Assembly (NCBI RefSeq): GCF_963676685.1
Contig: NC_092344.1
Span: 58,426,830 to 58,490,829, forward strand
Source of the DNA: Mytilus edulis
Taxonomy: Eukaryota > Mollusca > Bivalvia > Mytilida > Mytilidae
Reading direction: 5' to 3'
Length of the DNA stretch: 64,000 nt
The translations under genes and the position numbers were made by a program. Positions 22,780 to 35,189 of this stretch are shown here, in pieces. The stretch's first letter is position 1. Each line of letters opens with the position of its first letter. The notes beneath the pieces were generated by a model, which was not told the DNA's origin, did no database searches, and saw only the letters and a list, made by a program, of their open reading frames with translations.

Positions 22780-23030
22780 AGTTATGTAATTTGACACGTG
22801 TCTTATAGTTCAGTGATTTTCGGAAAAAATAACGAAAACCGGCACAGGCATTGTTCAATTATTATTTGTGATCTTTAATGATTAAATTGAAATATATGCA
22901 TTAAATATCAATCTCTATCTAGATAAGAAATTTGTTTACATTGTACATCACTCTTTTAGTCCTTAGTAGCATATTATAACTTATTAGTGCACTTGGGAGT
23001 CCTTAGCCGTGTTTAGACGCACCATTTTCT
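22780..23030. repeat. Interspersed repeat ending in a 'cttagtgcacttgg' dyad, copy 1
   Basis: Shares 'attgattttcgg'-type, 'tatgcattaaatatcaatct' and 'gtccttag' blocks, in the same order, with 47050-47320. The 'cttagtgcactaag' palindrome also occurs in fragments near 31255 and 34720. Confidence 0.65.
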
Positions 23031-23099
23031 GCTCTTTGGTAAGATTGTTGTCTCTTTGACACATTCTCCATTTCAATCCTCCATTTTATTTAATTAGTT

Positions 23100-25210
23100 G
23101 TGATTCTCTTTATCTCTCTGTTTGATGTTTTGTGCGGACAAAAACAATTCGCAGAATTAATCTAAAAAAGCAGACATTAAACTCTTTCTTTTAGCATTTT
23201 AACATTATTTTTTTTTCGAGATTTAACCATTTTAATTTAGCTTAAGAGCATATGTCTCCTCTTTTTAGAAATTTGGCTTGATACCGTATGGAGATTTTTG
23301 TTCCAACTATTATGAAAAAATTAACGACTTTTTTTAACTAGATAAATATTTAACAAAAATACCGTTTTTTCTTAAATCAATTTCTTTTAACAAAAATCAA
23401 TTATTAACAAAGAATTGTTACACAAATGTAGTAACAACCCAATTTTGCAATGAAGATAATCCTTATCTCTTTACCGAAATCTGCATATCTTTATATTTTG
23501 AATCATAAAATGTTAAGGGTGTCTGCACAAAGGACAGAAATGTCCAAGAAACCAAAATATTAAGTAAATGTCGAATAATTCAAACCCATTTGTCTTTTAA
23601 ATTCATGAGGGTCTGAATGGGGATTCATTATTTCTGTATTCTATTTTAGGCAATTTGTTTTATAATTCGTTTTACCTTTTGCCGATCATTCTTTATTCCA
23701 TATATTCTAGTACCTCGTCATTTTCTTTTCTATATATTTGTCTGGTTATTTTCTGTATTTTTTATTTTTTTGTCTATAATTTCCTTCTATAAACCCCCAT
23801 CCTTACCCTCATGTATAATGGAAGACGATAAACATTGTAGTATACATACCACCCGTTGTCACTTTCACCCGACATGCAAATCACATATTGTTATTACCGC
23901 CCGTTATTTCCACCTGGACAAAGGACTTATGATATATATATATTACGTAATAATAACGGATATAGTAGATTCCGTAGAATATAACATGTATCAACTCACT
24001 CTGACTTGTTAAATGTATTTTGAACTAACAATTGTTAATAATATTTTTAGTTATTTTAAAACTTAGATTGAAAATCAGGAATATGTCAAAGAGACAACAA
24101 CCCGAAAAGAACAATTGACAGCCGAAGGCCACCAGTTATATTTGCTAATGTATTAGTTTCGAATAAGGCAAAAGCCATTCGGTATTTTCAGAAAATCTCT
24201 CAACGGATAATGAGAGTTTAGCGATTTTGACTTGCTAACAGCCCTAGCATGGTCTCTCAACATTGCAGAATTTAAGAGCCTATATCAATTAAGGGATATG
24301 CTCTACCTAGCTTTTGGTGTTTACAAAAATATCCATTTCAGAACCAAATTGTGGCTTCTTTATATTTATACCAAAATTGAGTTCAAGGCAGTGTTTTGTT
24401 GAAGAGGACTATTACCCAAAGTTCAACATGCGAGAAGAAGTTTCATTTCCCTTATTGTTTTTAGTGATGTGACTTATCTTTCGAGGTTACGCCACGGAAA
24501 TATATCTTAAATGAGAAGGTGCAACTGGGTGCATCCCTAAAAAACAAAATTTAAAAAATCTATATATATAAAATGACGAGTATTCGTCAATCAGACAGCA
24601 ATCCAACATATGAATATAAACACAAGAAAGTTACCTGACATCTAGAATAAGAGGTTTAAGCATACATGTACCCCGCGCTGGTATCAACTTACTGAGTTGT
24701 GAGTCAAATTCAATATACATGCATGTACAATGTAGGACTGTGAAACGAGAAATACACGAAAGATTATTTTTATATACGTACGATTGAGTATCATTCCCTA
24801 AATACATACGGGTCCACAAACTTTTCTTATGAATATATAATGGTAAATGAGGATCTCATTAGAGAAACAAATTAAGTAAAGATACATGTAGAAGCAAGAA
24901 TGATTTCCACATTCAAAACATCAAATAGGACGATCTCTCAATAAGAACGCAGCAATTTGAACTATAACATCCATAGGCAATAACACTATAGTAAATGCTT
25001 TATATACTGACATTGAAACAATTATACTGCTCATAATAATTGCACACATGTAGACTTTAATTGAGGTATCCCGCGTTATATAAACCATCGCACACCATTG
25101 CGTCAAAGTCTGCTGGTCTGCGCCGAAGTGTGCTGAGCTATTATTTCATTATTCGACCCAATGTAAAGCAAAACGAATAATACCGTTTTGAGCTATAAAA
25201 CCAAGGCAAC
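23100..25210. other. AT-rich stretch, no gene supported
   Basis: A short repeat fragment ('gtcaaagagacaacaaccc') is at about 24085. Other open frames (23770-24012, 24631-24819) are not credible. Nothing else supported. Confidence 0.45.
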
Positions 25211-26740
25211 AACAGTCTCCGGGACAAGTTTGCAATTCCGCTGAGTGCAAAAGTTGTCACCTTAATTTTTGGAGTTAAGTCAAAACAAAGTTGATAACTT
25301 GGTTGGTATTGGTTCCCTGATATTTGTCCTAAAATTTTTTGGATCTAGCACCACTGTTGAAAAAGTTATGCCCCTTTTTTCAACAATTTCCTCAGAGGAA
25401 AAGTACTTTTCCTCAAGGGAAATCAAATTTCCCTGAAGGAAAAAGATTTTTCCTCAAGGGAAATTGTTTTTTCCTCAAGGGAAAAAGATTTCCCTTAGGG
25501 AATTTGATGCATAATTATTTCCTTTGAGGAAATTCTATTTCCTTAGAGGAAATTCTTTTTCCTTAGAGGAAATTCTTTTTCCTTTGAGGAAATTTGCAGC
25601 TTCAAATTTTCCTTGGAGGAAATACTTTTTCCTGTGAGGAAATTTGTAGCTTCAAATTTTCCTTGGAGGAAATACTTTTTCCTGTGAGGAAATTTTTGAC
25701 AAACACTTTTCCTTGGAGGAAAATTCAAGACAACAAATTTCCTCTAGGGAAATCATTGTTCTTCAAATTTCCTCTAAGGAAATTTCTGAAGATCAAATTT
25801 CCCTTAAGGAAATGTTTTCCCTTATTTTTACTTGTTGAACATTTCTTCACTACACCATGTATACAAACAGTATGAATATAATAATAACAAGACTGTATAA
25901 TTGATGCAAATGATATTTAAAACTTTAATAAATGTTTGACTCAACATTTTAATGACATTGAAAATAATACAGTCTGACTGTTTAGATCTAGGTATTGTTT
26001 ATACTTTTTTTATAAATTTAACTTTGATTTATAATTTTTTTTTGGAGCAAATGCTTCTATTTTCTTTGTAATTGTTTCAATGCGATACATTAATAAGCAA
26101 CCAATTTGAATGTCATACCATTTGTGGTGTTCTAAAGAATTTGTTTATATATTTGCAGATTAAATAATAAAATAAACACTTTTCGTATTATTTTAAATTA
26201 CAATTTCTTCTGTTTCAGCTTGTGTACAGTTATTCAATCCACTACGTAAGAATTCAGTGAATACATTATTCCATTCACTAAACAATTCCCTTCAATTCTA
26301 AGAGAAATCATTTTTGCAAATTGTTCTTCAATGATCTTCTTCTGTATATTTGATATGAGGGAGCAATGTAAATGAGTGGATAAAACTGGTGTTCCTTTTT
26401 TCAACAACAAAATAGTATTTGTTCAGCATTCTCCTTTCTTTTGATTAAGATATGTTGTTGCTTTTATGCAATAGTGTTTTTGTGTATCTATGATAGAACT
26501 CCATTTTGTTTATGGTCATTATCATGTGATAATGTTGAAATTTCCTATTTCTTTTTTGCAGGAAAGCACACATTCCATTTCAAATTAATCCAATTATGCA
26601 CTATGTAAATAAATTTCAACTATAAGTTTCCTCTTCAGTAATGACCTATTGATCATGAAAACCAAGATGTCTGATCACCTATAAATACACAAAATAAACA
26701 AATAAAATGTTATAAATGGAGAGAGAAACAGCAATAAATG
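25211..26740 (+). repeat. Left arm of a long diverged inverted repeat (partner 40572-42003)
   Basis: Outer end 'aacagtctccgggacaag' is the exact inverse of the outer end of the partner at 42003. Collinear inverted matches continue inward: the palindrome array, 'tacaaacagtat', 'catttgtg', 'aaataaacacttttc', 'ttctgtttcagct', 'aagtttcctcttcagta' and 'atgttataaatggaga'. Similarity is high in the outer 650 bp and patchy further in. The spacer is about 13.8 kb. Either these are the TIRs of one very large element, or two copies of a repeat inserted in opposite orientation. Confidence 0.85.
25387..25812. repeat. Array of 18 TTTCC-N5-GGAAA palindromes (left arm)
   Basis: The 9-bp cores CC-N5-GG start at 25390, 25411, 25431, 25452, 25473, 25492, 25521, 25541, 25561, 25581, 25611, 25631, 25661, 25681, 25711, 25741, 25771 and 25801. 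The N5 varies (tcaga, tcaag, ctgaa, ttgga, tgtga, tctag, cttaa and others) while the flanking TTTCC and GGAAA are nearly invariant. Steps are 19-21 or 29-30 bp, i.e. two or three helical turns. Open frames over it are repeat artefacts. Confidence 0.95.
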
Positions 26741-26879
26741 TTTTTCATGTGTATCTTTCCTTATTAAAATACATTAAGTAAACTTGAACTCGAGAAAAAT
26801 AAATAACTGCGATGTAGACTAGAAAGTATAAAATGCCAAATAAAGTATTCACGAAAAATTAGTTGATTAACAGAAGTCA

Positions 26880-27110
26880 AGTCCCTGTTTGCAGGAAATT
26901 TACATCATTGGTTGTCTGGTGGAGAGTTGTCTTATTGGCAATCATACCACATCTTATTTTTATATAACCTTGCCATATTCCTATTGTGCCTGTCCAAAGT
27001 TCAGAGCCTGTAGCTTTTGTCAGTTTAGTCCGACACTAAAATTTAGTGGTTGTTGTTGTTGTTTCATACTGGTCATATTTATTTTTTGTAATTTATTTTG
27101 TTATAAACTA
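26880..27110 (+). repeat. Forward-strand tail of the 'gattgccaatgagac' repeat family
   Basis: Contains the inverse hallmark 'cttattggcaatcataccac' and a downstream segment seen in other copies. Non-coding. Confidence 0.55.
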
Positions 27111-27829
27111 GGCAATTAGCATGATTAGTTTTACAGTTTGGATTGTTTCAATGTTTCATCTTTAGGTCTTTTATAGCTGCCTACTTTGACTATAGTATAG
27201 GGTATGGATTTTCTCATTATTGAAGGTCGTAACAGGCCTACAATTGCTTTCTCAAAGCCATGATAGTTTTCATATTTAATATACCACATCTTTTAATTTT
27301 TATAGTAATCATGATACTAGTAATCATCTTTCAAGTTCAATAACTTTTTTAAATTTAAAAGGTGCCTTACCATTTAGGTTTAGTTGGCTTCTGCAAATTT
27401 TACATTGCCTATCATTTCTGCTGTATATAATTTCTCTGTATCTTCTATAGTTCTTGTCCTATACATAAAAGAGTAAAAGTTGAATGACATCTTGCATCAA
27501 TATTTTTTTCTGTTTAATGTACATTATGTATATTAATGTGTGTTTAATAAAAATCTAAACCATGAGTGTTTGATAAGCTTCTTGCCCTTATAGCTGGTCT
27601 TTAAGCTTTAAATGAATTTTAATGATCGACTAAAAAACTATGAGCACTGTGCAAATAAGACCCCTGCCCTCCAAAAAAAAAAAAACATGCACAAACAGTG
27701 GTATTTATTGACATAAAACATGTATATAATTTGGCTCCATTTATAGATATATATCTCAAGTGACTATAAGTTTAAGGCTGTGATTTTTTTTAACAAATCC
27801 ATAAATTTCTAAAACCTTTCAAAGTTTTT

Positions 27830-28475
27830 GAAAATGGACAATTTTAAAATAACTTTGCAACAACTAAAGTTCCTTAACTCTGCATCTTATAAAAAAATAT
27901 ACATGATAAATAGGGAATGATACTCCAGCTTGCATATCATTCAAAGTTTTAAAGGAACATAACTGAAGAACGGTAAAAGTTTTACTACCAAAATTTGAAA
28001 TTGATCTGATTAAAATTGTGATAAAAAGTATTTTTTTAAAGTTTAATAAAATTTGGTTGAGGGAAACTTAAGTTAGAAGGCCGAAACATTTTTTTCCATT
28101 TTTAAAGAACATAACTATAGAATTTAGTAAGACGTAAGAGAGACACTACCAAAATTCAAACTTAATCTGTATTTTGTGATAAGCATTGTGTATTGATTTC
28201 ATAACATTTGGTTGAGACAAACTAAATTTTAGAGAACAGGAAACCAAAAATTCAGCATATTTTCCCCATTTCTAAAGGGGCATAACTCTGATACTCTAGT
28301 ACAGTAACACTGACATCACCAAAATTCAAACTTGATATGAGAATTGTGATAACAAGCTTTTGTAAAAGTTTAATTGAATTTGGTTGAGGCAAACTAAAGT
28401 ACTGTAAGAGAACAAAAAACAACTTTGGGACAGACGGACAATGTTCTGACAAGTGTTAAACATTATGCCCCCTCC
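27830..28475 (+). repeat. Degenerate tandem repeat, 'aaaattcaaacttgat' family
   Basis: About four imperfect units of roughly 150 bp, each with 'cataactctg'-type, 'ccaaaattcaaacttgat'-type and 'atttggttgaggcaaac'-type blocks, ending in 'gggacagacggac' near 28427. I recognise this as a widespread bivalve repeat. Minus-strand frames across it are not genes. Confidence 0.75.
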
Positions 28476-28499
28476 ACTTTGGGTCATAACAATAAAAAG

Positions 28500-28860
28500 G
28501 GAGTTTGTCAAGATATAAAAACAATTCACCAAAGTTTCATAAAAATTTGTGAAAGCATTCTTGAGACTATCCTAATCCCAAGTCATGATAGTACAATGAC
28601 ATAAATCAGATTTTTTTTTAAATTAAAAGGAAAATTATCATGTTTATGTTATACAAAAATAATTCACCAAGTTTCATGAAAATTGCTCAAAGCATTATTA
28701 ATAGTATACGTACTGGAAAAATCCCCGCTTTTATGAATAAAATCCCTAACTTTAAATTAAAAATTTAAAATCCCTAAAAATTAAAAAGGAGCTTAATTAT
28801 CATGATTATATCAATAGATAATTCACCAAAGTATTATGAAAATTTTATGATTAATGTATT
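28500..28860. repeat. Degenerate repeat units 'ttcaccaaagtttcat'
   Basis: 'aattcaccaaagtttcat', 'attcaccaagtttcatg' and 'aattcaccaaagtattatg' recur at about 28525, 28663 and 28820, giving an imperfect period near 140-155 bp. Non-coding. Confidence 0.6.
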
Positions 28861-29127
28861 CTAATTCCAAGACTATCTAAGACATGGTTTGTTTGAATTA
28901 AAAAAGTTGGAATAAAGTACCTGCTAGAATTCAGGAGAATAAGACCAAATCAGGCTATCTTCTAGATTATCAGACAATTGACTGTACATAGAAAAGGAAT
29001 TTTCTTTTTCTTTTTTTCTTATTTAGCTATTTGTTATCTCTGTCCTTAATATATACTGAACTAAGCCATTTTTTCACATATTTTTTTTGTTTTTTCTCTC
29101 TTGTGACTTGTTATTTAACATAACAAA

Positions 29128-29270
29128 AAAAACCAAAGGCAATGAAAGAGAAACTGACAATGCCAAGGCAAAACATAAGATGCAGAAAAGAAAAACAAAA
29201 CAAAACACTAAGCAACACCAACATCACCAAAAAACTAGTGTTGAATTCATGTGCTCAGTCAGTCAGTGAG
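29128..29270 (+). repeat. Diverged copy of the 'gacaacgcca' interspersed repeat
   Basis: 'aaactgacaatgccaaggc' and 'aacactaagcaacacc' correspond to the better copy at 10131-10320. Confidence 0.55.
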
Positions 29271-29774
29271 AGTTCGCAGATCCTGACCTACTATATCTAT
29301 GCTTAAAAACCTAAAAATCATATAGTTCTAAACATATTTTGTAAATTTATACTTGATTAAAATGTTGTCATAAATAGCATAGACACCTCTGAGTTTTGAG
29401 AACCACATGTGTTAATTGTGCGAGTATAATCATTGATAATCATGCACAAGATTGACTTTTAAAAGCCTATATATTGAAATTTTCTGAAAATATTGCATGC
29501 ATTTATTAATATGACCAATTTCAAGAAATGCACAAAGATGTGAGATGATTTATATAATTGTAATTTCAGGAATTTACAGTAAAGGCTTTTATCCTCACGG
29601 CATTTTGCACTTTTCCTAATTCAGGAGCCAGAAGTTATGGCCTTTGTGACCTTTGTATGATTTTTATTTTAGTTTCTTTTTTTTAAATTGAAGAGTTATG
29701 TATGACGTCCATTATCACTCAACTAGTATATATTTTTGTTTAATGGCAAGCATGGCAAGCTAAAGCATGCCTCA

Positions 29775-29951
29775 CAGGCACGGATCCAGGGGTGGGGGGG
29801 TGGGCTGAAGGTTGGACATGTTGGAACCCCCTTTCTTTATTGGACGATCAATGCATTTGAATGGGGACATGTAGTTGGACACCCCCCCCCCCCCCCAAAA
29901 AAAAATTGTCCTGGGTTAGGAACCCCTCCTTTATATGACTAGATCCACCCC
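29775..29951. mobile_element. Short hAT-like MITE, 'cacggatccag' type
   Basis: The left end 'caggcacggatccaggggt' is roughly inverted at the right end ('ctagatccacccc'). The body has a C-rich/G-rich pair including a run of C at about 29881-29896. Relatives are at 8640, 36073, 37893 and 38121. Confidence 0.65.
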
Positions 29952-30334
29952 AGTCTCAGGTTGCGGGATTTTCTCGTTGCAATGAAGACCCATCGGTGAC
30001 CTATGGCTGTTATCTGCTCTTTGGTCATGTTGTTATCTCTTTGATACATTCCCCATTTCCATTTCCATTTTCTTTTCGGTTCTTTTATAAATATTAGAAA
30101 CGAGTTTGGCGCCTTTACAAAAATATAATTGTCTGTGCTGATAGGGGAGTATGTGTGCATACCAATATTTAAATTTTCTAGGCCTTCTTTTTGAATATTT
30201 TGTGCATTTCTTGGTAAAATACTGTCAGACCTCGAGTGCTGTTGTTTTACAAAAACGGTCAAGTAATGTAGGGGAAAGAAACTAACTAAAAAGACCAAAA
30301 TAAGCCACAACTAATGGGGGTCTCATTGGGGGTT

Positions 30335-30760
30335 CTGTTCACGGATCCCGCTTAGTTACTACTTATTTTTTTAGATTCTCGCATGATGCCATCCCGCGTA
30401 CACTATGTAAGTGAACAATTCTGCTATTTTTGTAATTTCCCATGTCCCGCTAAACTTCATTTCGCGTTTTCACGGCACAATAATTTGAGGGAGGATAGGA
30501 CCTTTATCGGGACTGCGGGATCGGGTGTTTTTAAGCTCTGGATTTCGGGATTGACCCTTTCGGGATACGATAATTCTTTTTTCGAATTTCGGGACCTCTG
30601 GATTTCGTGTTTTTTAAGCCCGGGATTTCATGATTTCGTGTTTTTAAGCTCGGGATTTCGGGATCAGTACCCCTCCTACCCTCCCTCATAATTTGACTTT
30701 CATGTGTCACGTTTACAAAAAATACGCCTCGACAATCCCGAGTCCCGCTCAGACCCCCCT
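30335..30760. repeat. Segment with repeated 'gggatttcggga' motifs
   Basis: 'tttcggga', 'cgggatttc' and 'gatttcgtgtttttaagc' recur between about 30500 and 30670, flanked by 'atcccgc' and 'tcccgct' copies. It resembles the motif-filled arms of other elements here, but no inverted partner is in view. Confidence 0.55.
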
Positions 30761-30769
30761 TATAGGTAC

Positions 30770-32020
30770 ATAATGAATAGTTTACTATGTAGTCAGTAGT
30801 CGGGTCAAATACACATGTATACACTTTTAGACGACCTTAGATTCATTTCACAGCGAAAATACTCATTTATATTGAACATTTTAGATCACTTTACATTTAG
30901 ATTTTATAACTTTTAAAATAAAGACCATATAGATTTAAGATCATTTAATCGAAAGATTATAATTTGTCAATGCGCAACTGTAACCAGGTACTGAATTTTT
31001 TTTTTGCATGCGTTAAGTTAAAAGTGCCGGGAATAGAAAAGCAAGTTAAACTTCTCATCTGGACTTTTTAATAAGTCTGTATACCGGACCTCTTCTCTAT
31101 TTTGGGATTGAAAAAAATCTAAAGTTAAAAATGCGGTTTTGAGCCTATTTCTTCTTTTTAATTTGGTAACACGTTAAGCCATTAGTGACACTAATATGGT
31201 ATATTACCAATAATAAGGCCATATATTTCGGTGTGTAGAAATACCGCAAAAGACTTCTTAGTGCACTAAGAAGAAAGTTTTTGCATTAAGGACACTAAAA
31301 CGATGTTTTAAGATCACAGCGAACATGAATATAAGAGGATATGATTAAATACCTCAAATCTGTAAAGTTAGGTATCAATAGATATTGTAATTTTGAAGTT
31401 AAATGACTTTTTAATCAACGCCTACCACTCGCCACGTGACCAACGGTTTATTGCAGATTCCCGAATCATCATGTTCAATCAACCTAATCCAATAAACAAT
31501 TGTCTTTTGATCGTTACTTATTGATTAATCAATGGTTGTTAACCTAACGGTTTAGCGTGGTATAAATTCAAGTTTATAAAAGAAAAATAAAAAATAAATT
31601 TTCTGTTTTAAAACTTTGCCTTTGTTATATATATTTAGTTTTTAAGGAAATTGCTATGCAAGCTTTTTTTTTTATTTAAAGAACCCTATTTTGAGATAAA
31701 AATTGAGAAACAAATGCTTTTGATATTTCATTTCCTTACTAACAACACAAGAGTTTACATACTATCATTATTCCTTGAAAGACATTTGAGAGTATGTGGT
31801 GTCCATGGGGTTCTTCAAAATCCGATTACAGAAGTAACATATAGAAAAACTCCAAGAGGTAAAATTATATTACGTTTAAAAAGAGAATTATAGAATAAAT
31901 CATAACTGTCTTCTATGAACGATAACTTTAAACTGGTGTCAATGCTTTTTTTTTTAACAATTCATCTTTATTTCCATAATTGAAGATGAATACCATTTTA
32001 TTTTATAATGTAATAAGCAC
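30770..32020. other. AT-rich stretch, no gene supported
   Basis: A 'cttagtgcactaag' dyad fragment lies near 31255. The frame at 31651-31893 ends with VTYRKTPRGKIILRLKREL, which is mildly protein-like, but the rest is low-complexity and I do not call it. Confidence 0.4.
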
Positions 32021-32026
32021 TATGGG

Positions 32027-32562
32027 CAGGCGCGGATCCAGAGCTTGAAGTGGGGGTTTGGGGGAGGGGTTATGTGAGAAATGTTTAAAACACTAGAGAA
32101 GTTTTCATGTTAAACCAAACCATATGTTTTTCAATAAATGGCACACTTTTTGTTCATCCGGCATATGGTTACTCTAAAAATAAAATTTTAAGTATTAATT
32201 TTATAAGGTTAATTATTTGATTACAGATCGTATCTACCCGTTTTGCAATTGTTGTATCACTCTAAGGGAGGCTAATAAAGATATATATAATAAAATATAG
32301 AGATAGCAGCCTTGGATTGTCTTAATTAAATCCTTTGGTCCTCTAATTATCAAGTTACCCTCTGGCCAATGTTATTATGACTTGTGTATATTTAAAGAAG
32401 TGTAGCGACAACGTGTCACCCTATTCAGTGCTAGATATTCAAATTATAGTAAAGATAACATTAAAACAAGAAATGGTTAATACAAAAAATATTTTAAGAT
32501 TTTCAACCGGGGGTGGGGGTGGGGGTGGGGGGGTTCGCTTTAACCCCCTAAATCCGCTAATG
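32027..32562. mobile_element. hAT-like non-autonomous element, about 535 bp
   Basis: Left end 'caggcgcggatccagagc'; right end 'ccctaaatccgctaatg' is its imperfect inverse. The interior is AT-rich with a GGGGGT microsatellite just before the right end. No transposase. Confidence 0.55.
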
Positions 32563-32857
32563 ATGTGGGAAAACTAAATTATTTAGTTAACTTAATCATA
32601 TGACTCTTAAGCCCGTTCTGCCATTATTAAGAAACGCTAAAGAACGGAAATGTATGATTTTAAGATTTGGAAATAAATGAAATTGGTGTCACAAATGGTA
32701 CATTTTTTTGTATGTCTGCTTGTATTTAAAATATTTTATAAATAGATATAATGCTCATATACATAATTATTAACGGTTGTTTTACTTCGCTTATTTATAG
32801 CATTTAACTTCGTATTCTTATTTTCGGCATCAAATAAAAATAATGAAATAAATATAT

Positions 32858-33649
32858 AGGAAGTTCCAATCAATTATTATAGACAACGTACAGAACAGAG
32901 CAATTCGATATTACTTAGGCGTTCACAGATTTGCACCAATTCTAGCACTGTATGGGGATACTGGATGGATACCAAGTCAGTTTCGGCATTGGGTGAACAT
33001 TATTCGATACTGGAATAGGCTTTTATCGTTTGAAGACGACCGATTAACGAAAGTGGTTTTCAATATGGATTATGATCGTTGCACAAACAATTGGTGTAGT
33101 GACACTAAAGATATTTTCACTAAACTTAATATGTTACATTATTACGAAAGTAGAACAATGGTGGATTTAAAATCTTTTGAACAAATTGTACGAACTTATT
33201 ACAGTGATATATGGAGAGAGTCCTTGATAAATAAACCAAAGCTCCGATCTTACTTAAACTTTAAAACAAACTTCGAACTAGAGCACTATGTAAAACTAAA
33301 TCTTACGAAACACGAGCGATCTGTGCTAGCCCAGTTTAGATGCGGATTATTACCGATCAGAATTGAGACTGGTAGATATATTGGGGAACCAGTAGAAAAC
33401 AGACTATGTCGATTTTGTAATTCTCAAAATGTTGAAACTCAAAGTGAGCTACATTTTCTTATAAACTGCACATTTTATAATGATATCAGACAAACTGTTT
33501 TTAGCGAGATATTAATGGTGCCTGACTTTACGCAACTAGAATATGAGCAGGGAAAATTAACATTTCTAATGGTGAACCATCCAAGGAAAATAGCTAAATA
33601 CTTAGCAGCGTCACTTTTCCGTAGAAAACAAACAGTTTACTCTAGTTAA
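32858..33649 (+). pseudogene. 5'-truncated non-LTR retrotransposon ORF2, C-terminal part
   Basis: Open from about 32858 to the stop at 33647-33649. It reads IDNVQNRAIRYYLGVHRFAP, GDTGWIPSQFRHW and RYWNRLL, then LTKHERSVLAQFRCGLLPI. This is followed by a zinc-knuckle-like CRFCNSQNVETQSELHFLINC (residues C, C, H, C of the zf-RVT type). These are the thumb and C-terminal regions of LINE RT proteins; the endonuclease and RT palm are absent. There is no ATG at the start, consistent with 5' truncation on insertion. The reading frame is uninterrupted for 264 codons, so the insertion is fairly young. Confidence 0.8.
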
Positions 33650-33914
33650 CATTCTTAAACTTTTTCACAAACATTAGTTGAATAATATATGAACTTTTAC
33701 AATCGTTAATTCTTAATCTATAATTATCTGTATTTAAATTTAAATTGGCAATTGACACGTGATATTAGAACATTTATATTGAATTTACAGTAAAAGGTGA
33801 CTTATTGGTCCATTGGGCCGGGTGTATTATATATGTAATTATATTTTGTACAAATTTATGCTGATTTACACATGTCACTATTATAAACAATTTACTTACT
33901 TACTTACTTACTTT
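33650..33914 (+). repeat. LINE 3' UTR and (TTAC)n tail
   Basis: About 240 bp of AT-rich sequence ends in five to six TTAC units (33890-33914), a typical 3' microsatellite tail for LINEs such as CR1-like elements. A similar 'tacctacctaccc' tail is at 40250-40267. Confidence 0.65.
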
Positions 33915-34199
33915 ATATTTTAAAAGACAAGGAAAGTGAATTAAAAAATATATACAACAAAAATAAGCGAAAGGAGATGTGGTACGGCTGTCAATGAAAC
34001 ACCTATCCACAAAAGTTAAAAATGAAGAAGATGTCAGAAATAAATTGGTCATAATTTATTTACAGTCTAAAACATCGAAGGGACTAAACATCAACCTATA
34101 CATATTTATACTTGTAATGCATTTGTATATAAACATCGAATCAGAAATATGTTCCTTTCCTAAACATGTTTAAAAAAATTGCTGTGATAGTTATCAAAA

Positions 34200-34276
34200 G
34201 TACCAGGATTATAATTTAGTACGCCAGACGCGCGTTTCGTCTACACAAGACTCATCAGTAACGCTCAAATCGAAAT
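34200..34276 (+). repeat. Short copy of the 'cagacgcgcgtttcgtc' repeat
   Basis: 'gccagacgcgcgtttcgtc' with the downstream 'gactcatcagtaacgc' block; truncated copy. Confidence 0.7.
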
Positions 34277-34934
34277 ATTGATAAATGGCATAGTTCTTAA
34301 CATAAGAAAAATGAATGAAGTATTGGCAACTGGACGTTAATAAGCAACCAAATATCAATCCTCACTTTTCCGTGAAGTGTTCACAATTATTTGTCTTTTT
34401 AAAATTAAAAGGATGAAAAATCCCAAACTGAAAAGAGTTGAAAATACGCTATTAATTTAGAAGTAAAAAATATAGCAGACAGAATAAATACGGCAAAAAC
34501 AAACAAATGAAAAAAAAAATAGAGAACAATTTGAAATACCATATACATGTTTAATCAGTATACTAGTAGATTATTCACGGGCCAAGGTTGAGCGAACATG
34601 AATTGCTATCGATTATACTAAAGGTGACAATCAACTTTTTGAGGCACGTGTCGAGAAAACATTAGAAAAAATATAATTTAAAATTATGAAAGGAGTAGGT
34701 CCTTAGTGCACATTTTTGTTCTTAGTGCACTAAGGAGGTCCTTTGCGGTGTTTCTACGGACCCCATATATTTGAAGCTGTTCAAAATTCTGTACATTATA
34801 GGTACGTGTATCAGATCGGACAATAATTTTCATATATATAAAAAGAATTACTGTATAAGTTATCTAGTATGAAATATGTCCACTGGACCGACCGTGTAAG
34901 TGCTATATATATTATATCATGTATATAGCCAGTC

Positions 34935-35035
34935 AAAAAGATGTGGTATGATTGCCAATGAGACAACTATCCACAAAAGACCAAAATGACACAAACATTA
35001 ACAACTATAGGTCACACAAGGTCGTTAAAAACTTC
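34935..35035 (+). repeat. Truncated copy of the 'gattgccaatgagac' repeat
   Basis: Matches 51958-52040 closely through 'aactataggtcac', then diverges. A weaker copy begins at 33971. Confidence 0.7.
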
Positions 35036-35189
35036 CATTTGTTGTTGTCCACTGAAAATAAGCTCATAAAAACACGAATCCCCGTTTTTTCAATTCCACC
35101 TTTATTTGTTAATATTTCTTTATCTTTTTCTTTTGATTTTATCATATCTTTTTTGTGAAATATTTTGTGTGGTCGAACATGAAATTGCC

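Noticed and set aside
25339-25875. Open frames rich in Lys-Phe-Pro-Leu repeats over the palindrome array, also 41374-41874 on the minus strand
   Set aside because: They follow directly from translating the TTTCC/GGAAA units; they exist on both strands and have no independent protein features.
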